DNA from: Devosia oryziradicis
GTDB taxonomy: Bacteria; Pseudomonadota; Alphaproteobacteria; Rhizobiales; Devosiaceae
Reading direction: 5' to 3'
Length of the DNA stretch: 64,000 nt
Assembly (NCBI RefSeq): GCF_016698645.1
Contig: NZ_CP068047.1
Span: forward strand, 744,001 to 808,000
The position numbers and the translations under genes were made by a program. Positions 1 through 8,955 of the stretch are shown piece by piece (position 1 is the stretch's first letter; the number at the start of each line of letters is the position of its first letter). Under the pieces are notes generated by a model. It was not told the origin of the DNA. It saw only the letters and a program-made list of their open reading frames with translations, and did not search any database.

Positions 1-109
1 GGTCGCAGGCGACGTGCCGACCAAGCAGACAAACGCGGACGCAGTGATCGGCATGATCACCGGCGAAACCCTGGCCGGTGCCGGACCGGTCGCGGGCGCG
101 GGGGAATAG
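1..109 (+). CDS. Sugar ABC transporter ATP-binding protein, C-terminal fragment
   Basis: The window opens inside a reading frame (codons from base 2) that ends at TAG 107-109. The visible tail includes ADAVIGMITGETL, which resembles the last residues of RbsA/MglA-type sugar importer ATPases, where a short helix ending in a TG motif closes the second nucleotide-binding domain. The binding protein gene starts 24 bases later on the same strand, so this is probably the ATPase of the same importer. Only 35 residues are visible, with no Walker motifs, so the call rests on the tail and the context. Confidence 0.6.
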   Translation, partial: VAGDVPTKQTNADAVIGMITGETLAGAGPVAGAGE

Positions 110-133
110 CCATCCGGCTACAGGGAGCGACGA

Positions 134-1174
134 ATGAAGCAGTTGTTGAAACACGGCATGGTTCTTCTGGCCGGTACGGCCGCCTTGCTGCACCCCGCCT
201 ACGCCCAGGACAAGGGCATGGTCTATTACATGGTCCCCACCCTGCTCGATGAGTTCCAGACCGGCTCGGTCAGCGCGCTCGAAATGTTCCTCGAGCAGGT
301 CGGCTATGACCTCACCACGCTCAACGCCGACAACAAGACCGACCTGCAGCAATCGCAGATGAACGACGTCATCGCCTTGGCGCCAAAGGCGATCATCCTT
401 GCCGCCGTCGACTTCAACGCCCTGGCCCCATCGGTCGATGCCGCCCGCGCCGCCGGCATTCCGGTGATCGAGTTCGACCGCCAGATTTCGTCCACCGTCT
501 CGGACTTCACCTCCGTCGCCGGCACGGTCGAGATCGGCTATGTCGCCGCCGAGCAGGTCGAACGCCTGCTCACCGAGAAGAACGGCTCGGTCAAGGGCAA
601 GGTGCTCCAAGTGCTGGGCGACCCCGGCGACCCCTATACCCTGGACATCCAGAAGGGCTTCGAGGAGCGCATGGCGGCCTTCCCGGAAGTCACCATCATC
701 AGCCAGCCCGCGATGATGTGGGAAGCCAGCAATGCCGGCACGATCGTGTCCGACCAGCTTCTGGCCAATCCCGACATCGACATCGTCTTCAGCCATGCCG
801 CCCATCTCTCGGTTGCGGCGGTCGCCTCGCTTGAAGCGGCCGGCAAGCAGCCGGGCGACGTCTATGTCATGAGCTCGAACGGCGCGCCGGTGGCCCTGCA
901 GATGATCCGCGATGGCTGGATGCAGGTCGAAGTCGAACAGCCGCTCTATGCCCAGGCGGCTGCCGTCGCCATGTTCATGGACAAGCTGGTCGCCAAGGAG
1001 CCGATCGAACCCGGCGAATATGACGTGCTCGGCCTGCCCTCGGTGGTAACGGACGAAGCCTGGGGACCGACGATCAAGATTCCGGGCGCCGCGATTACGC
1101 CCGAGAATGTCGACGACCCGTCCTTTTGGGGCAATCTCAAGCCGCCGGCCGCACCGGTGACGTCGGTCGAGTAA
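134..1174 (+). CDS. Periplasmic sugar-binding protein of an ABC importer (RbsB type)
   Basis: 346 residues, preceded by AGGGAG six bases before the ATG. The N-terminus is a signal peptide ([20 protein letters not shown] then PAYAQ), so the product is exported. The mature part follows the ribose/galactose-binding protein fold (Peripla_BP_4): an early segment on non-native binding of small sugars, a region like [20 protein letters not shown], and [14 protein letters not shown] near residue 110, which are typical of this family. It lies between an ATPase tail and a permease gene, so it delivers a sugar or polyol to that importer. The substrate cannot be read from the sequence; the short-chain dehydrogenase downstream suggests a sugar alcohol or similar compound (inference). 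Confidence 0.88.
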   Translation: MKQLLKHGMVLLAGTAALLHPAYAQDKGMVYYMVPTLLDEFQTGSVSALEMFLEQVGYDLTTLNADNKTDLQQSQMNDVIALAPKAIILAAVDFNALAPSVDAARAAGIPVIEFDRQISSTVSDFTSVAGTVEIGYVAAEQVERLLTEKNGSVKGKVLQVLGDPGDPYTLDIQKGFEERMAAFPEVTIISQPAMMWEASNAGTIVSDQLLANPDIDIVFSHAAHLSVAAVASLEAAGKQPGDVYVMSSNGAPVALQMIRDGWMQVEVEQPLYAQAAAVAMFMDKLVAKEPIEPGEYDVLGLPSVVTDEAWGPTIKIPGAAITPENVDDPSFWGNLKPPAAPVTSVE

Positions 1175-1182
1175 TCCGCAAC

Positions 1183-1209
1183 GGCTCCTTCCGCCCCGCG
1201 GGAGGAGCC
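1183..1209 (+). other. Strong hairpin between binding protein and permease genes
   Basis: GGCTCCTTCCGC (1183-1194) pairs with GCGGGAGGAGCC (1198-1209) across a 3-base loop with one mismatch. No T-run follows. In ABC operons such a structure commonly protects the 3' end of the binding-protein message so that it is made in excess over the permease. That role is inferred from position. Confidence 0.6.
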
Positions 1210-1242
1210 TCCCCGGCACCCATAATATCCCGAGAGATCGCG

Positions 1243-2238
1243 ATGCAGCCCAGCCAACGCCGCAGCCTTGAATTCGTGCTCGACAATCTCGTCTGGTTCA
1301 TGCTGCTCGCCGTTCTCGCCATCTTCTCGGCGACCGTGCCCAACTATTTCCAGCTCGGCATCTTCGCCAACATCATCGAGCAATCCTCTGTGCTGGGGGT
1401 GATGTCGATCGGCCTGGCCCTGGTCATCATTGCCGGGCACATGGACCTGTCGGTGGAGTCGGTGGCAGCGCTTAGCGCCATGGCGGCGGGCATCCTCTTT
1501 GCCTCCTCCGGCATTGGCATGGGCATCACGTTTACGCCCGGCTGGCTGGTCGTTCCGGCCTCGCTGCTGGTGGGGCTGGGCGTTGGCGCGGTTGTCGGGG
1601 CCCTCAATGGCTTTCTCGTCATCAAGGTCAAGATGAATGCCTTCATCGTGACGCTGTCGAGCTTCATCTGGGTACGCGGGCTCGTCGTTGCGGCATCCGG
1701 CGGGCGCTCGGCGCAGAACCTGGCGGATGAGTTGCGCTGGCTCGCCATTCAGCGGTTCCTCGGCATTCCGCTCACCGCCTATATCGCCATTGCCTGTTTC
1801 ATCGGCTTCTCCTTCATGATGGCCAAGACGCGTTTCGGCCGGCACCTGATCATGATCGGCGGCAACGAGGCGGCAGCCTTTCGTGCCGGCATCAAGGTCG
1901 ACAAGGTGCTGATGATTGCCTTCATCCTGTCGGGCACCATCGCGGCCCTGGCCGGCTGGCTGCTGGCCATCCGGACTTCCGGCGCAACGGCGAACCTGGG
2001 CGCCGGCATGCTGTTCAATGCCTTTGCGGCAGTGGTGATCGGCGGCGTCAGCCTCAAGGGTGGCCTTGGTGCCTTGCCCGGGGTCTATGCGGGCGTGCTC
2101 TTGCTCAGTTCGATCAACACCGCGATCAACCTCATGGGCCTGCCGGCGCATTATACCCAGGTCATCCATGGCCTGCTGGTGCTTGCCGCCGTGCTGCTCG
2201 ATACGCTTAAGCAGACGATCAGAAAGAAACTGGCATGA
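1243..2238 (+). CDS. Sugar ABC transporter permease (RbsC/AraH family)
   Basis: 331 residues from ATG 1243; the frame is open further upstream to 1126, but the earlier part overlaps the binding protein and does not look like a permease. The protein is hydrophobic with about nine to ten membrane segments and contains LNGFLVIKVKMNAFIVTLSS near residue 125, the conserved stretch of BPD_transp_2 permeases. ALFILSG-like and AVVIGGVSLKGGLG motifs near residues 265-275 also fit. It forms the membrane channel of the importer encoded by the two preceding genes. Its end overlaps the next gene by four bases (ATGA), so the dehydrogenase is translationally coupled. Confidence 0.88.
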   Translation: MQPSQRRSLEFVLDNLVWFMLLAVLAIFSATVPNYFQLGIFANIIEQSSVLGVMSIGLALVIIAGHMDLSVESVAALSAMAAGILFASSGIGMGITFTPGWLVVPASLLVGLGVGAVVGALNGFLVIKVKMNAFIVTLSSFIWVRGLVVAASGGRSAQNLADELRWLAIQRFLGIPLTAYIAIACFIGFSFMMAKTRFGRHLIMIGGNEAAAFRAGIKVDKVLMIAFILSGTIAALAGWLLAIRTSGATANLGAGMLFNAFAAVVIGGVSLKGGLGALPGVYAGVLLLSSINTAINLMGLPAHYTQVIHGLLVLAAVLLDTLKQTIRKKLA

Positions 2239-3011
2239 CCGGACGGCTGGCAGGCAAGACCGCAATCGTCGTCGGCGCGTCGCGCGGCATCGGCAAAGGT
2301 ACGGCGATCCGCTTCATCGAAGAAGGCGCCAATGTCGTTCTCGCCGACTGGGAGCCTGAAGCCGGTCAGGCGACGGCCGACGAAATCGGCGCCACATTCA
2401 TCCAAACCGACATATCCAAATATGCGGACGCCGAGGCTGCGGTGGCCCTTGCGGTCTCCAAATTCGGTCGCCTCGATATCATCGTGCAGAATGCCGGCAT
2501 CTATCCCTGGCAACTGATCGAGGACACGTCGTCCGCCGACTGGGACCGCGTCATGGGGGTCAACCTGCGCGGCAGCTTCCATGCTGCCAAGGCCGCCTTC
2601 AAGGTCATGAAAGCGCAGAGGTCGGGCCGCATCCTGTTCACGTCTTCGATCACCGGTCCGTACGTGACCAGCCCGGGTCATGGTCACTATGGGGCCACCA
2701 AAGCCGGCATCAACGGCTTCATTCGGTCTGCGGCCTTGGAATTTTCCAGCTTCGGCATCACCGTCAACGGCGTCGAGCCGGGAAACATCATGACCGAGGG
2801 TATCCAGGAAGGGCGCGGAGACGCCCACATCGCCTCGATGCTGGCAGCGATTCCCCTCGGGCGGCTGGGCAGCGTGCGCGACGTGGCCAATGCCTTCCTG
2901 TTCCTCGCCTCCGACGAGGCAAGCTACATCACCGGCACGACGATCGTCGTGGATGGCGGCCAGCTTCTGCCCGAAGGCAATGATTTCCGTCTCGTCCCCA
3001 CCGGCAATTGA
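2235..3011 (+). CDS. Short-chain dehydrogenase/reductase (SDR)
   Basis: 258 residues, the usual length for classical SDRs. The cofactor motif GASRGIGKG lies near residues 14-22 and NAGIYP near residue 93; the catalytic Tyr152-x3-Lys156 sits in HYGATKAG. The C-terminal segment with YITGTTIVVDGGQLLPEG is a classical SDR ending. It overlaps the permease stop (ATGA), so it most likely oxidises the imported sugar or polyol in the cytoplasm. An aspartate (ADW) after the second strand suggests NAD(H) rather than NADP(H) use. The exact substrate is not determinable. It ends 13 bases before the convergent acetyltransferase gene. Confidence 0.88.
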   Translation: MTGRLAGKTAIVVGASRGIGKGTAIRFIEEGANVVLADWEPEAGQATADEIGATFIQTDISKYADAEAAVALAVSKFGRLDIIVQNAGIYPWQLIEDTSSADWDRVMGVNLRGSFHAAKAAFKVMKAQRSGRILFTSSITGPYVTSPGHGHYGATKAGINGFIRSAALEFSSFGITVNGVEPGNIMTEGIQEGRGDAHIASMLAAIPLGRLGSVRDVANAFLFLASDEASYITGTTIVVDGGQLLPEGNDFRLVPTGN

Positions 3012-3023
3012 GCTCCGGCTCCG

Positions 3024-3827
3024 TCAGCCCAGCTCCAAGGTCGAAACGCCGAACACGCTGTCGGCGCGGATGGATGGGGCGCGACCGCGGTACATCCTTT
3101 GCGTCTCGAAGCCCCGCTCGAGGCCAAGGCGCGACAATTCCCTGATCCAGCCGGTCTGGTAGGCGGGAACGTCGATATGGATGGGCCCCGAGCGGATCGC
3201 GAGCAGTTCGAGCGCCGCCTCGACGCTCTGTGCAAACAGCGGACCGATCTTGTGACCTTCCTGGCAGGCTCTGGACACGGCATAGCCATCCAAGACACCA
3301 TCCGTTCGGCGGCTGCTGCACATTCGCGGCGCGGCAACCCAGCGACGCAGAAATTCGTCCCGGCGTGCTGGAAAGCATTGCCGGTCGACCGCACCAATCT
3401 CCTCGAGCTGCACGGAAGGCAACGGGCGATCTGGCGTGGTCAGCATCCCGCTCATGCGAATTGTCCGGTAGGCACCGGCAAAACCCATTCTGGCGTAGTT
3501 GGCCTGCTGTTGGGGAACGCCATCAAGACCGATGGTGCGGTCGCCAAGATAGGCCATGGCCGCGTCCCATACCGCCCTGGCGTGTCCCTGTCCCCGCCAG
3601 CGCGGATGGCAGATGTAGAGCCCGATGAAGCCGAAATGTGCATCGTAGGCCACAGCAGATATGCCGGCGACCATGACGTCGTCGACGAATGCGCCGATGA
3701 AGCCGTTCGGATCGGCCGCCTGGAAAGCAACAGCGTCATCAAGGCCCGGATTCCACCCTTCGGTGGCCGCCCAATTGAGCAGTTCCTGGATCTCTGACAG
3801 TTGCAGCCTTCGGATAATTCGGTTCAT
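3024..3827 (-). CDS. GNAT family N-acetyltransferase
   Basis: 267 residues. The first half is a GNAT fold: an acceptor-side segment WNPGLDDAVAFQAADPNGF, then IGLYICHPRWRGQGHARAVW near residues 68-87, where RGQGHA is the acetyl-CoA pyrophosphate-binding loop. NYARMGF near residue 112 is the usual C-terminal GNAT motif. The second half (about residues 145-265) resembles the extra C-terminal domain of YitH/HolE-type two-domain acetyltransferases. It is the last gene of the polyamine-type transporter operon and overlaps the racemase stop by four bases, so it may modify the transported or racemised compound (inference). Confidence 0.8.
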   Translation of the reverse strand: MNRIIRRLQLSEIQELLNWAATEGWNPGLDDAVAFQAADPNGFIGAFVDDVMVAGISAVAYDAHFGFIGLYICHPRWRGQGHARAVWDAAMAYLGDRTIGLDGVPQQQANYARMGFAGAYRTIRMSGMLTTPDRPLPSVQLEEIGAVDRQCFPARRDEFLRRWVAAPRMCSSRRTDGVLDGYAVSRACQEGHKIGPLFAQSVEAALELLAIRSGPIHIDVPAYQTGWIRELSRLGLERGFETQRMYRGRAPSIRADSVFGVSTLELG

Positions 3828-4558
3828 GCTGGCGCGAACTCGGATAGCGCACCGTGGTACCGCTTGGCCAGTGGGGCGGCATAAGCGCCGCGCTTGCTGG
3901 TCTTCAGCCCAAGCGACACCAAAGCCTCCGCCTGCTTCACCGCTGCGCCCACGCCATCGATGACCGGCATGCCGAACTCGGCCTGAAGCGTGTGGGCGAG
4001 GTCGGCCATGCCGGCACAGCCGAGGACAATCGCCTCGGCATTGTCCTGGGCGATGGCGGCAACGATCTGGCTGCGCAGCCGGTCACGGGCGCCGGAATTG
4101 GGATCCTCCAGCGACAGTACGGCAATATCCGCCGCCCGGATGCGGGCGCGTCCGGCCATGCCATAGCGCTGCGCCAGTTCTTCGATCGGCACCCGCGAGC
4201 GTTCCATGGTCGTGACGACGGTGAACCGCTTGGCAATGAAGGCGGCTGTCGCAAGGGCGGCCTCGCAGATGCCGACAACCGGCATACGCACCATGGCCCG
4301 GGCGGCGTCCAGCCCGGTATCATCGAAACAGGCGATCACCGCCGCCGCTGCGCCCTCGCGTTCCGCATGGCCGATTTCGCGCAGCAGGCCGGGCAGGGCA
4401 AAGGCTTCGTCGTAATAGCCCTCGATGGATACCGGCCCCATGCTCGATGTCACCGCGACGATCTCGGTGGTCGGCGCCGCCACCAGCCGCGCCGCGTGGG
4501 CGATGGTGGCAGTCATGCTCGGTGTCGTATTGGGATTGATGACGGCGATGCGGGTCAT
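3824..4558 (-). CDS. Aspartate/glutamate/hydantoin racemase family protein
   Basis: 244 residues. The start TRIAVINPNTTPSMT is the signature N-terminus of hydantoin racemase (HyuE/HyuA) and arylmalonate decarboxylase relatives. Two cysteines lie where this cofactor-independent racemase family has its catalytic pair: AVIACFDDTGLDAAR (about residue 77) and AIVLGCAGMADL (about residue 180). It therefore probably inverts an amino acid or 5-substituted hydantoin stereocentre. It overlaps the upstream permease gene and the downstream acetyltransferase by four bases each, so the three are co-translated. No hydantoinase or carbamoylase is nearby, so the physiological substrate is uncertain. Confidence 0.82.
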   Translation of the reverse strand: MTRIAVINPNTTPSMTATIAHAARLVAAPTTEIVAVTSSMGPVSIEGYYDEAFALPGLLREIGHAEREGAAAAVIACFDDTGLDAARAMVRMPVVGICEAALATAAFIAKRFTVVTTMERSRVPIEELAQRYGMAGRARIRAADIAVLSLEDPNSGARDRLRSQIVAAIAQDNAEAIVLGCAGMADLAHTLQAEFGMPVIDGVGAAVKQAEALVSLGLKTSKRGAYAAPLAKRYHGALSEFAPA

Positions 4559-5373
4559 GCATTGGCCCTGCGGCGATTGACCCAGAGGATGGCGCCTAGC
4601 GTCACGAGAATGACCAGGAACGAGAAGACCGTCGTAACCGTGCCCAGGGCATAGAGAACGGGCGTCGTGACATTGGTGGTCATGCCGTAAATTTCGAGCG
4701 GCAGTGTGTTGGAACTGCCCGAGGTCATCAGCGTCCGGGCGAATTCGTCATAGCTCAGCGAGAAGCCGAACAGGCCTACCCCGATCAGGCTGGGGGCGAT
4801 CATGGGGAGCAGCACATGGTAGAAGGTCTGCCATGAACTGGCGCCCAGATCGCGGGCGGCCTCCTCATAGGCGGGCGAGAAGCGGTTGAACACCGCGAAC
4901 ATGATCAGCACGCCGAAGGGCAATGTCCAGGTCAGGTGCGCACCGAAGCCGGAACTGAACCAGTTGGGCTGGACTCCGATCTGCTGGAACAGCACGCCGA
5001 TGCCGAGCGAGACGATGATCGAGGGTACGACCAGGCTGGCCACGGTGAGGTAGAAGAGCGGCGAGGCGCCGACGAACCGGCGGCGGAAAGCCAGGCCTGC
5101 CAGCAGCGACACCAGCACCGTCGCCGCCATCACCATCAGTCCCAGCGCAAGCGAGCGGCCAAAGCTGGCGCCGAAATTGCCCACGGCCTGGGTCTCGAAC
5201 AGGTTCTGGAACCAGCGGATGGAGACGCCATTGAGCGGAAAGGTCAATCCGCCCTGCGGCCCCTGGAAGCTCAGGATGAACACCGCCGAGAGCGGACCGT
5301 AGAGAAACAGGACAAAGACCACGAAGAAGGCGGCCAGGATGTAGAAGCCTGGGCTGCGTTTTCCCTCGGTCAT
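4555..5373 (-). CDS. ABC transporter permease, PotC-like
   Basis: 272 residues with six predicted membrane segments. The inner-membrane EAA loop is EEAARDLGASSWQTFYHVLLPMIAPS (read EEAARDLGASSWQTF then LLPMIAPS) around residues 165-190, the site that docks on the ATPase. SFSLSYDEFARTLMTSGSSNTLPLEIYG-type sequence after the loop (DEFARTLMTSG, NTLPLEIY) is typical of spermidine/putrescine family PotC subunits. It begins one base after the stop of its partner permease and overlaps the racemase gene. It forms the channel with the preceding permease; substrate is judged from family only. Confidence 0.87.
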   Translation of the reverse strand: MTEGKRSPGFYILAAFFVVFVLFLYGPLSAVFILSFQGPQGGLTFPLNGVSIRWFQNLFETQAVGNFGASFGRSLALGLMVMAATVLVSLLAGLAFRRRFVGASPLFYLTVASLVVPSIIVSLGIGVLFQQIGVQPNWFSSGFGAHLTWTLPFGVLIMFAVFNRFSPAYEEAARDLGASSWQTFYHVLLPMIAPSLIGVGLFGFSLSYDEFARTLMTSGSSNTLPLEIYGMTTNVTTPVLYALGTVTTVFSFLVILVTLGAILWVNRRRANA

Positions 5374-5374
5374 A

Positions 5375-6232
5375 TCAAAGCTCCTTGCGGATATCGACGA
5401 GTCGGAGAATTCCCGCGACCATCAGCAGCACCAGTGCCAGGAGGACAATGGCGTTGGCCGCGGCAGCCGGATACTGCAGCAGCGACATCTGGTTGCGCAT
5501 CATCAGCGCCACCGACGCGGATTGCCCTCCACTCATCACCTGTACGGTCGAGAAATCGGCCATCACCAGCGTCACCACGAAGATGGTGCCGATGGCGATG
5601 CCCGGCTTGCTCAGCGGCAGGATGACGTTCCAGATGATCTGCCAGTCCCTGGCACCGGCGTCGCGCGCCGCCTCGACCAGCGATTTGTCGATGCGCATCA
5701 TGGTGTTGAAGATCGGGGTCACCATGAACAGGGTGTAGAGATGCACCATAGCCAGGATCACCGCGAAATCGGAATAGAGCAGCCATTCAATGGGCTGGTC
5801 GATCACGCCGGCACCCACCAGGCTCGAATTGATGAGGCCATTACGGCCGAGCACCGGGATCCAGCTGATCATGCGAATGATGTTGGACGTCAGGAACGGC
5901 ACGGTGCAGACGAGAAACAGGATCATCTGCGTGGTGGCGCTGCGGACGTGGAAGGCCAGGAAATAGGCCACCCAGAAGCCGACAAAGGCGGTGATCGCCC
6001 AGACGATGACGGCAAACTTCAGCGTGTTGCCATAGGTCTTCCAGGTAACCCAGCTGCCCAGCGTCTCGCCGTAGTTGAAGGTGACGAAATCGGGATACAT
6101 CCCCGCAAAGTCGTAGTCCCAGAAGCTGACGACCAGCAGCATCAGGATGGGAATGGCCAGGAAGAAGCCCAGAACGAGCAGCAGCGGCGTGGCCTGGATG
6201 TAGGGCGTGGCGCGGGCGATGAGGTTGTTCAT
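5375..6232 (-). CDS. ABC transporter permease, PotB-like
   Basis: 285 residues from the ATG at 6232 (MNNLIARATPYIQ); the frame continues upstream to 6289, but the extra 19 residues are hydrophilic and overlap the intergenic hairpin. Six membrane segments are evident. The EAA loop VEAARDAGARDWQIIWNVIL lies near residue 185, followed by LPLSKPGI. Near the C-terminus QVMSGGQSASVALMMRNQM is family-typical. It pairs with the PotC-like subunit downstream in a polyamine-class importer. Confidence 0.86.
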   Translation of the reverse strand: MNNLIARATPYIQATPLLLVLGFFLAIPILMLLVVSFWDYDFAGMYPDFVTFNYGETLGSWVTWKTYGNTLKFAVIVWAITAFVGFWVAYFLAFHVRSATTQMILFLVCTVPFLTSNIIRMISWIPVLGRNGLINSSLVGAGVIDQPIEWLLYSDFAVILAMVHLYTLFMVTPIFNTMMRIDKSLVEAARDAGARDWQIIWNVILPLSKPGIAIGTIFVVTLVMADFSTVQVMSGGQSASVALMMRNQMSLLQYPAAAANAIVLLALVLLMVAGILRLVDIRKEL

Positions 6233-6259
6233 GGCAATATCCCGGGCATCGGAAGCATC

Positions 6260-6297
6260 GCGGGTGGGTGGCGCTCGCTCTGAGCCCACCCACCCGC
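6260..6297 (-). other. 12-bp perfect hairpin between binding protein and permease genes
   Basis: GCGGGTGGGTGG (6260-6271) is perfectly complementary to CCACCCACCCGC (6286-6297) with a 14-base loop. It lies directly downstream of the binding-protein stop (6303) on the minus strand and has no T-run. As with the hairpin at 1183-1209, a role in stabilising the binding-protein message is the likely function. Confidence 0.6.
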
Positions 6298-6302
6298 TGG
6301 GT

Positions 6303-7592
6303 TTAGGCCGCGATGAACTCGTTCCAGCGGCGGACCATGTAGCGGTCTTCGTCCATCACCGAGTTCCAGCAGGCGACCTTGCCCATGCGCTCTTCGAACG
6401 AGCCGCCGTCACGTACGGCGCCGGCCTTTTCCATTACGGTGCCATCCGGCGCAACGATGTCGCCCTGGGCCGGCTTGCCCTCGATCCAGAAGCCCCATTC
6501 GTCTTCGGACATGTACTGCTTGGCCGTTTCCATGGCGGCGGAATAGTAGCCCTGGCGGTTGAGGTAGCCGCCGACCCAGCCGGATGTGTACCAGTTGATG
6601 TATTCGTAGGCCGCGTCGAGCTGGGCGCCCGACAGGTGCGCCGCCAGCCCGAGGCCACCGCCCCAGGAGCGGTAGCCTTCCTTGAGCGGCTGGTACTTGC
6701 ATTCGATGCCCTTGGAGCGCACGGCGGCGACGGCGGGCGACCACATCGACTGGATCACCACTTCGCCCGAACTCATCAGGTTCACCGACTCGTCGAAGCT
6801 CTTCCAGAAGGCGCGGAATTGTCCGTCCTGCTTGGCCTTGATCAGGAAATCGATGGTCTTGTCGATCTCCTCGGTGGTCATGTTGCCCTTGTCGCCATAG
6901 GTGATGTTGCCCATGGCTTCCATGATCATGGCAGCATCCATGATGCCGATGGACGGCACGTTGATGATGGCGGTCTTGCCCTTGAAGGCCGGGTCCATGA
7001 TATCGGCCCAGGTCGAGATCTCGCGGCCGACCAGGTCGGGGCGAATGCCCAGGGTATCGGCGTTGTAGATGGTGGGCACCATGGTGAACCAGCCGGTTTC
7101 GCCCTTGGCGAATTCCTTGCTGTCGGGCGAGTCGACAAAGCCAACGGTGTGCGGCGCGGTGCCCTGGGCAATCACGCTGTCTGGCAAGAGCTTGCCGGTT
7201 TTGAACAGCGGCACGATCTTGTCGTAGTAGGTGAGCTTGGACGTATCCATGGGCTGGATCACGCCGGTGGGAAAGACCTTCTTGAGGATCCAGTATTCAA
7301 TATCGGCAATGTCGTAGCTGTCGGGCTGGGTGACCGCGCGCTGGGCGGCGGCGTCGGAGTCCGTGGCCGTCATCTCGAGGGTAATGCCGAGGTCTTCTTT
7401 GCACTTTTCGGCAATGGCGTTGAGGTTGCTGACGCCCGTACCGAACTGGCGCAGGGTGATGGGGTTCTGGGCCCAGATGGTCGGGAAGCCGGTGATGGCG
7501 CCCGAGCCGATCGCGGCGCCGGCGGCTGCCGCGACTCCGCCCTTGAGTACATTACGGCGGGAAATGCCGGATTTCTTGGTCGTCTCTGTCAT
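6303..7592 (-). CDS. Extracellular solute-binding protein, PotD-like, Tat-exported
   Basis: 429 residues from ATG 7592 (MTETTKKSGISRRNVLKGG). The N-terminus holds a twin-arginine motif (SRRNVLK) followed by an Ala/Gly-rich hydrophobic stretch and FPTIWAQ, a cleavage-like site, so it is probably exported folded by Tat. The mature part belongs to SBP_bac_8/PotD-type proteins (YQPLKEGYRSWGGGLGLA, AYEYINWYTSGWVGGYLN). At about 430 residues it is longer than PotD or PotF (about 350-370). It lies between the ATPase and permease genes of the same operon and supplies substrate to them. Substrate is unknown; the racemase downstream may hint at an amino-acid derivative. Confidence 0.85.
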   Translation of the reverse strand: MTETTKKSGISRRNVLKGGVAAAAGAAIGSGAITGFPTIWAQNPITLRQFGTGVSNLNAIAEKCKEDLGITLEMTATDSDAAAQRAVTQPDSYDIADIEYWILKKVFPTGVIQPMDTSKLTYYDKIVPLFKTGKLLPDSVIAQGTAPHTVGFVDSPDSKEFAKGETGWFTMVPTIYNADTLGIRPDLVGREISTWADIMDPAFKGKTAIINVPSIGIMDAAMIMEAMGNITYGDKGNMTTEEIDKTIDFLIKAKQDGQFRAFWKSFDESVNLMSSGEVVIQSMWSPAVAAVRSKGIECKYQPLKEGYRSWGGGLGLAAHLSGAQLDAAYEYINWYTSGWVGGYLNRQGYYSAAMETAKQYMSEDEWGFWIEGKPAQGDIVAPDGTVMEKAGAVRDGGSFEERMGKVACWNSVMDEDRYMVRRWNEFIAA

Positions 7593-7620
7593 AGCCTGAT
7601 GTCCCTGTTTGCTGGCTTGA

Positions 7621-8709
7621 TCATGAATTGGGCGTGCCCAGGATGATGGCGTCCTGGGCATCCCAATGGAGGGGCACCGCATCGCCGACCGCGACCGGGG
7701 TCGCGTAGAAGGCGGTATCGGTGATGATGGCGGTGAATTCGGTTATGCCGGCGCCTTCGATGGTGAGCTTCACGGTGGCGCCGCGATATTCGAGATTGGA
7801 GACGATCCCGGTAAAGCCGAGCCCCTTGACCGGGCTCTCGCCGATCCGGACGTGGTCTGTGCGAATGGCGGCATCGATATCGGCACCGACCGGCCGCGAA
7901 GCGCCCGAGGCCGAGAAGGTTCCCCCGCCGACAACATCGAACGTGACCAGCCCGTCCGGGCAGCCCACGACCTTGCCCGAAATGACGTTGTGGTCGCCCA
8001 TGAAGCGCGCGACGAAAGCCGTGGCCGGACGCTCGAACACATCGCGCGGGCTGGCCGCCTGCTCGATGCGGCCATTGCTCATCACCACGATGATATCGGC
8101 CAGCGCCATGGCCTCTTCCTGGCTATGGGTCACATGCACGAAGGTGATGCCCAACTGCTTGTGGAGCTTCTTGAGCTCGGCGCGCATCCGGATCTTGAGA
8201 AAGGGATCGAGCGCCGACAGGGGTTCGTCGAGCAGCAGGGCCTCGGGGTCCGTGATCAGCGCACGGGCCAGGGCAACGCGCTGCTGCTGGCCGCCCGACA
8301 GTTGCGCGGGCTTGCGCGTGGCATAGGCTTCCATCTGCATCAGCTTGAGCATGTCGAGCGCCCGCGCCCGTCGCTCCGCCTTCTCGATACCCGCCATCTT
8401 GAGGCTGAAGGCCACGTTGTCGACCAGGTCGAGATGGGGAAAGAGCGCATAGGACTGAAACATCATGGCCGTGCCACGCCTGGCCGGCGGCAGATGCGTG
8501 ACGACGCTCTTGCCCAGGACGATGTCGCCCACGGACACGCTTTCGTGCCCGGCGATCATGCGCAGCGTCGAGGTCTTGCCGCAGCCGGACGGTCCAAGCA
8601 GGCAGCAATAGCTCCCAGCGGGGATCTTCAAGCTGATGGAATCAACGGCGGTGGTCTTGCCATAAATCTTGGACACCGATGCGATGTCGATTTCGGCAGC
8701 TTTTGACAT
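7621..8709 (-). CDS. ABC transporter ATP-binding protein, PotA-like
   Basis: 362 residues. Walker A is GPSGCGKTSTLRM (about residues 39-51), the signature is [15 protein letters not shown] (about 138), Walker B is ALLLDEPLSALD (about 160) and the switch histidine is in VHVTHSQEEA. A TOBE-type regulatory domain occupies residues 245-355. The first gene of the operon, it has GGGGGAC about six bases upstream of the ATG. It powers the importer formed by the two permeases and binding protein that follow. It is divergent from the GntR/FCD regulator across a 246-bp region with an operator-like palindrome. Confidence 0.9.
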   Translation of the reverse strand: MSKAAEIDIASVSKIYGKTTAVDSISLKIPAGSYCCLLGPSGCGKTSTLRMIAGHESVSVGDIVLGKSVVTHLPPARRGTAMMFQSYALFPHLDLVDNVAFSLKMAGIEKAERRARALDMLKLMQMEAYATRKPAQLSGGQQQRVALARALITDPEALLLDEPLSALDPFLKIRMRAELKKLHKQLGITFVHVTHSQEEAMALADIIVVMSNGRIEQAASPRDVFERPATAFVARFMGDHNVISGKVVGCPDGLVTFDVVGGGTFSASGASRPVGADIDAAIRTDHVRIGESPVKGLGFTGIVSNLEYRGATVKLTIEGAGITEFTAIITDTAFYATPVAVGDAVPLHWDAQDAIILGTPNS

Positions 8710-8820
8710 CCCGCGTCCCCCGTTCGTCGGGGTTGTCTATGCATCGCTCGTGCCAATTCGTCCGAAAACAAGTAACGCATTGTTTGGGCTAAGAATTTTC
8801 TCCACTAAGCAGATGGTCGA

Positions 8821-8840
8821 TTTGTAAGCATGTTTACAAA
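8821..8840. promoter_or_regulatory. 20-bp operator-like palindrome in divergent promoter region
   Basis: TTTGTAAGCATGTTTACAAA reads almost identically on both strands (18 of 20 positions symmetric: TTTGTAA-N-CATG-N-TTACAAA). It lies 112 bases before the PotA-like ATG and 116 bases before the regulator ATG. GntR/FCD proteins bind short AT-rich palindromes of this kind, so it is a good candidate autoregulatory and operon operator. Confidence 0.6.
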
Positions 8841-8878
8841 ATGCCTTCATTGTAGGCAGTGGCTGGGAAACTTGCCAA

Positions 8879-8892
8879 GATTGTATGCAATC
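8879..8892. promoter_or_regulatory. Second short dyad upstream of the GntR gene
   Basis: GATTG (8879-8883) and CAATC (8888-8892) form a 5-bp inverted repeat around TATG. It resembles half of the larger palindrome 40 bases away and could be an auxiliary site. Small enough to be chance. Confidence 0.3.
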
Positions 8893-8955
8893 ATTCGGTT
8901 TAGTGTATGCGAGTTCTGGCTATCGCGGGGTCGCGATATTTTCTATGACTGGCAC

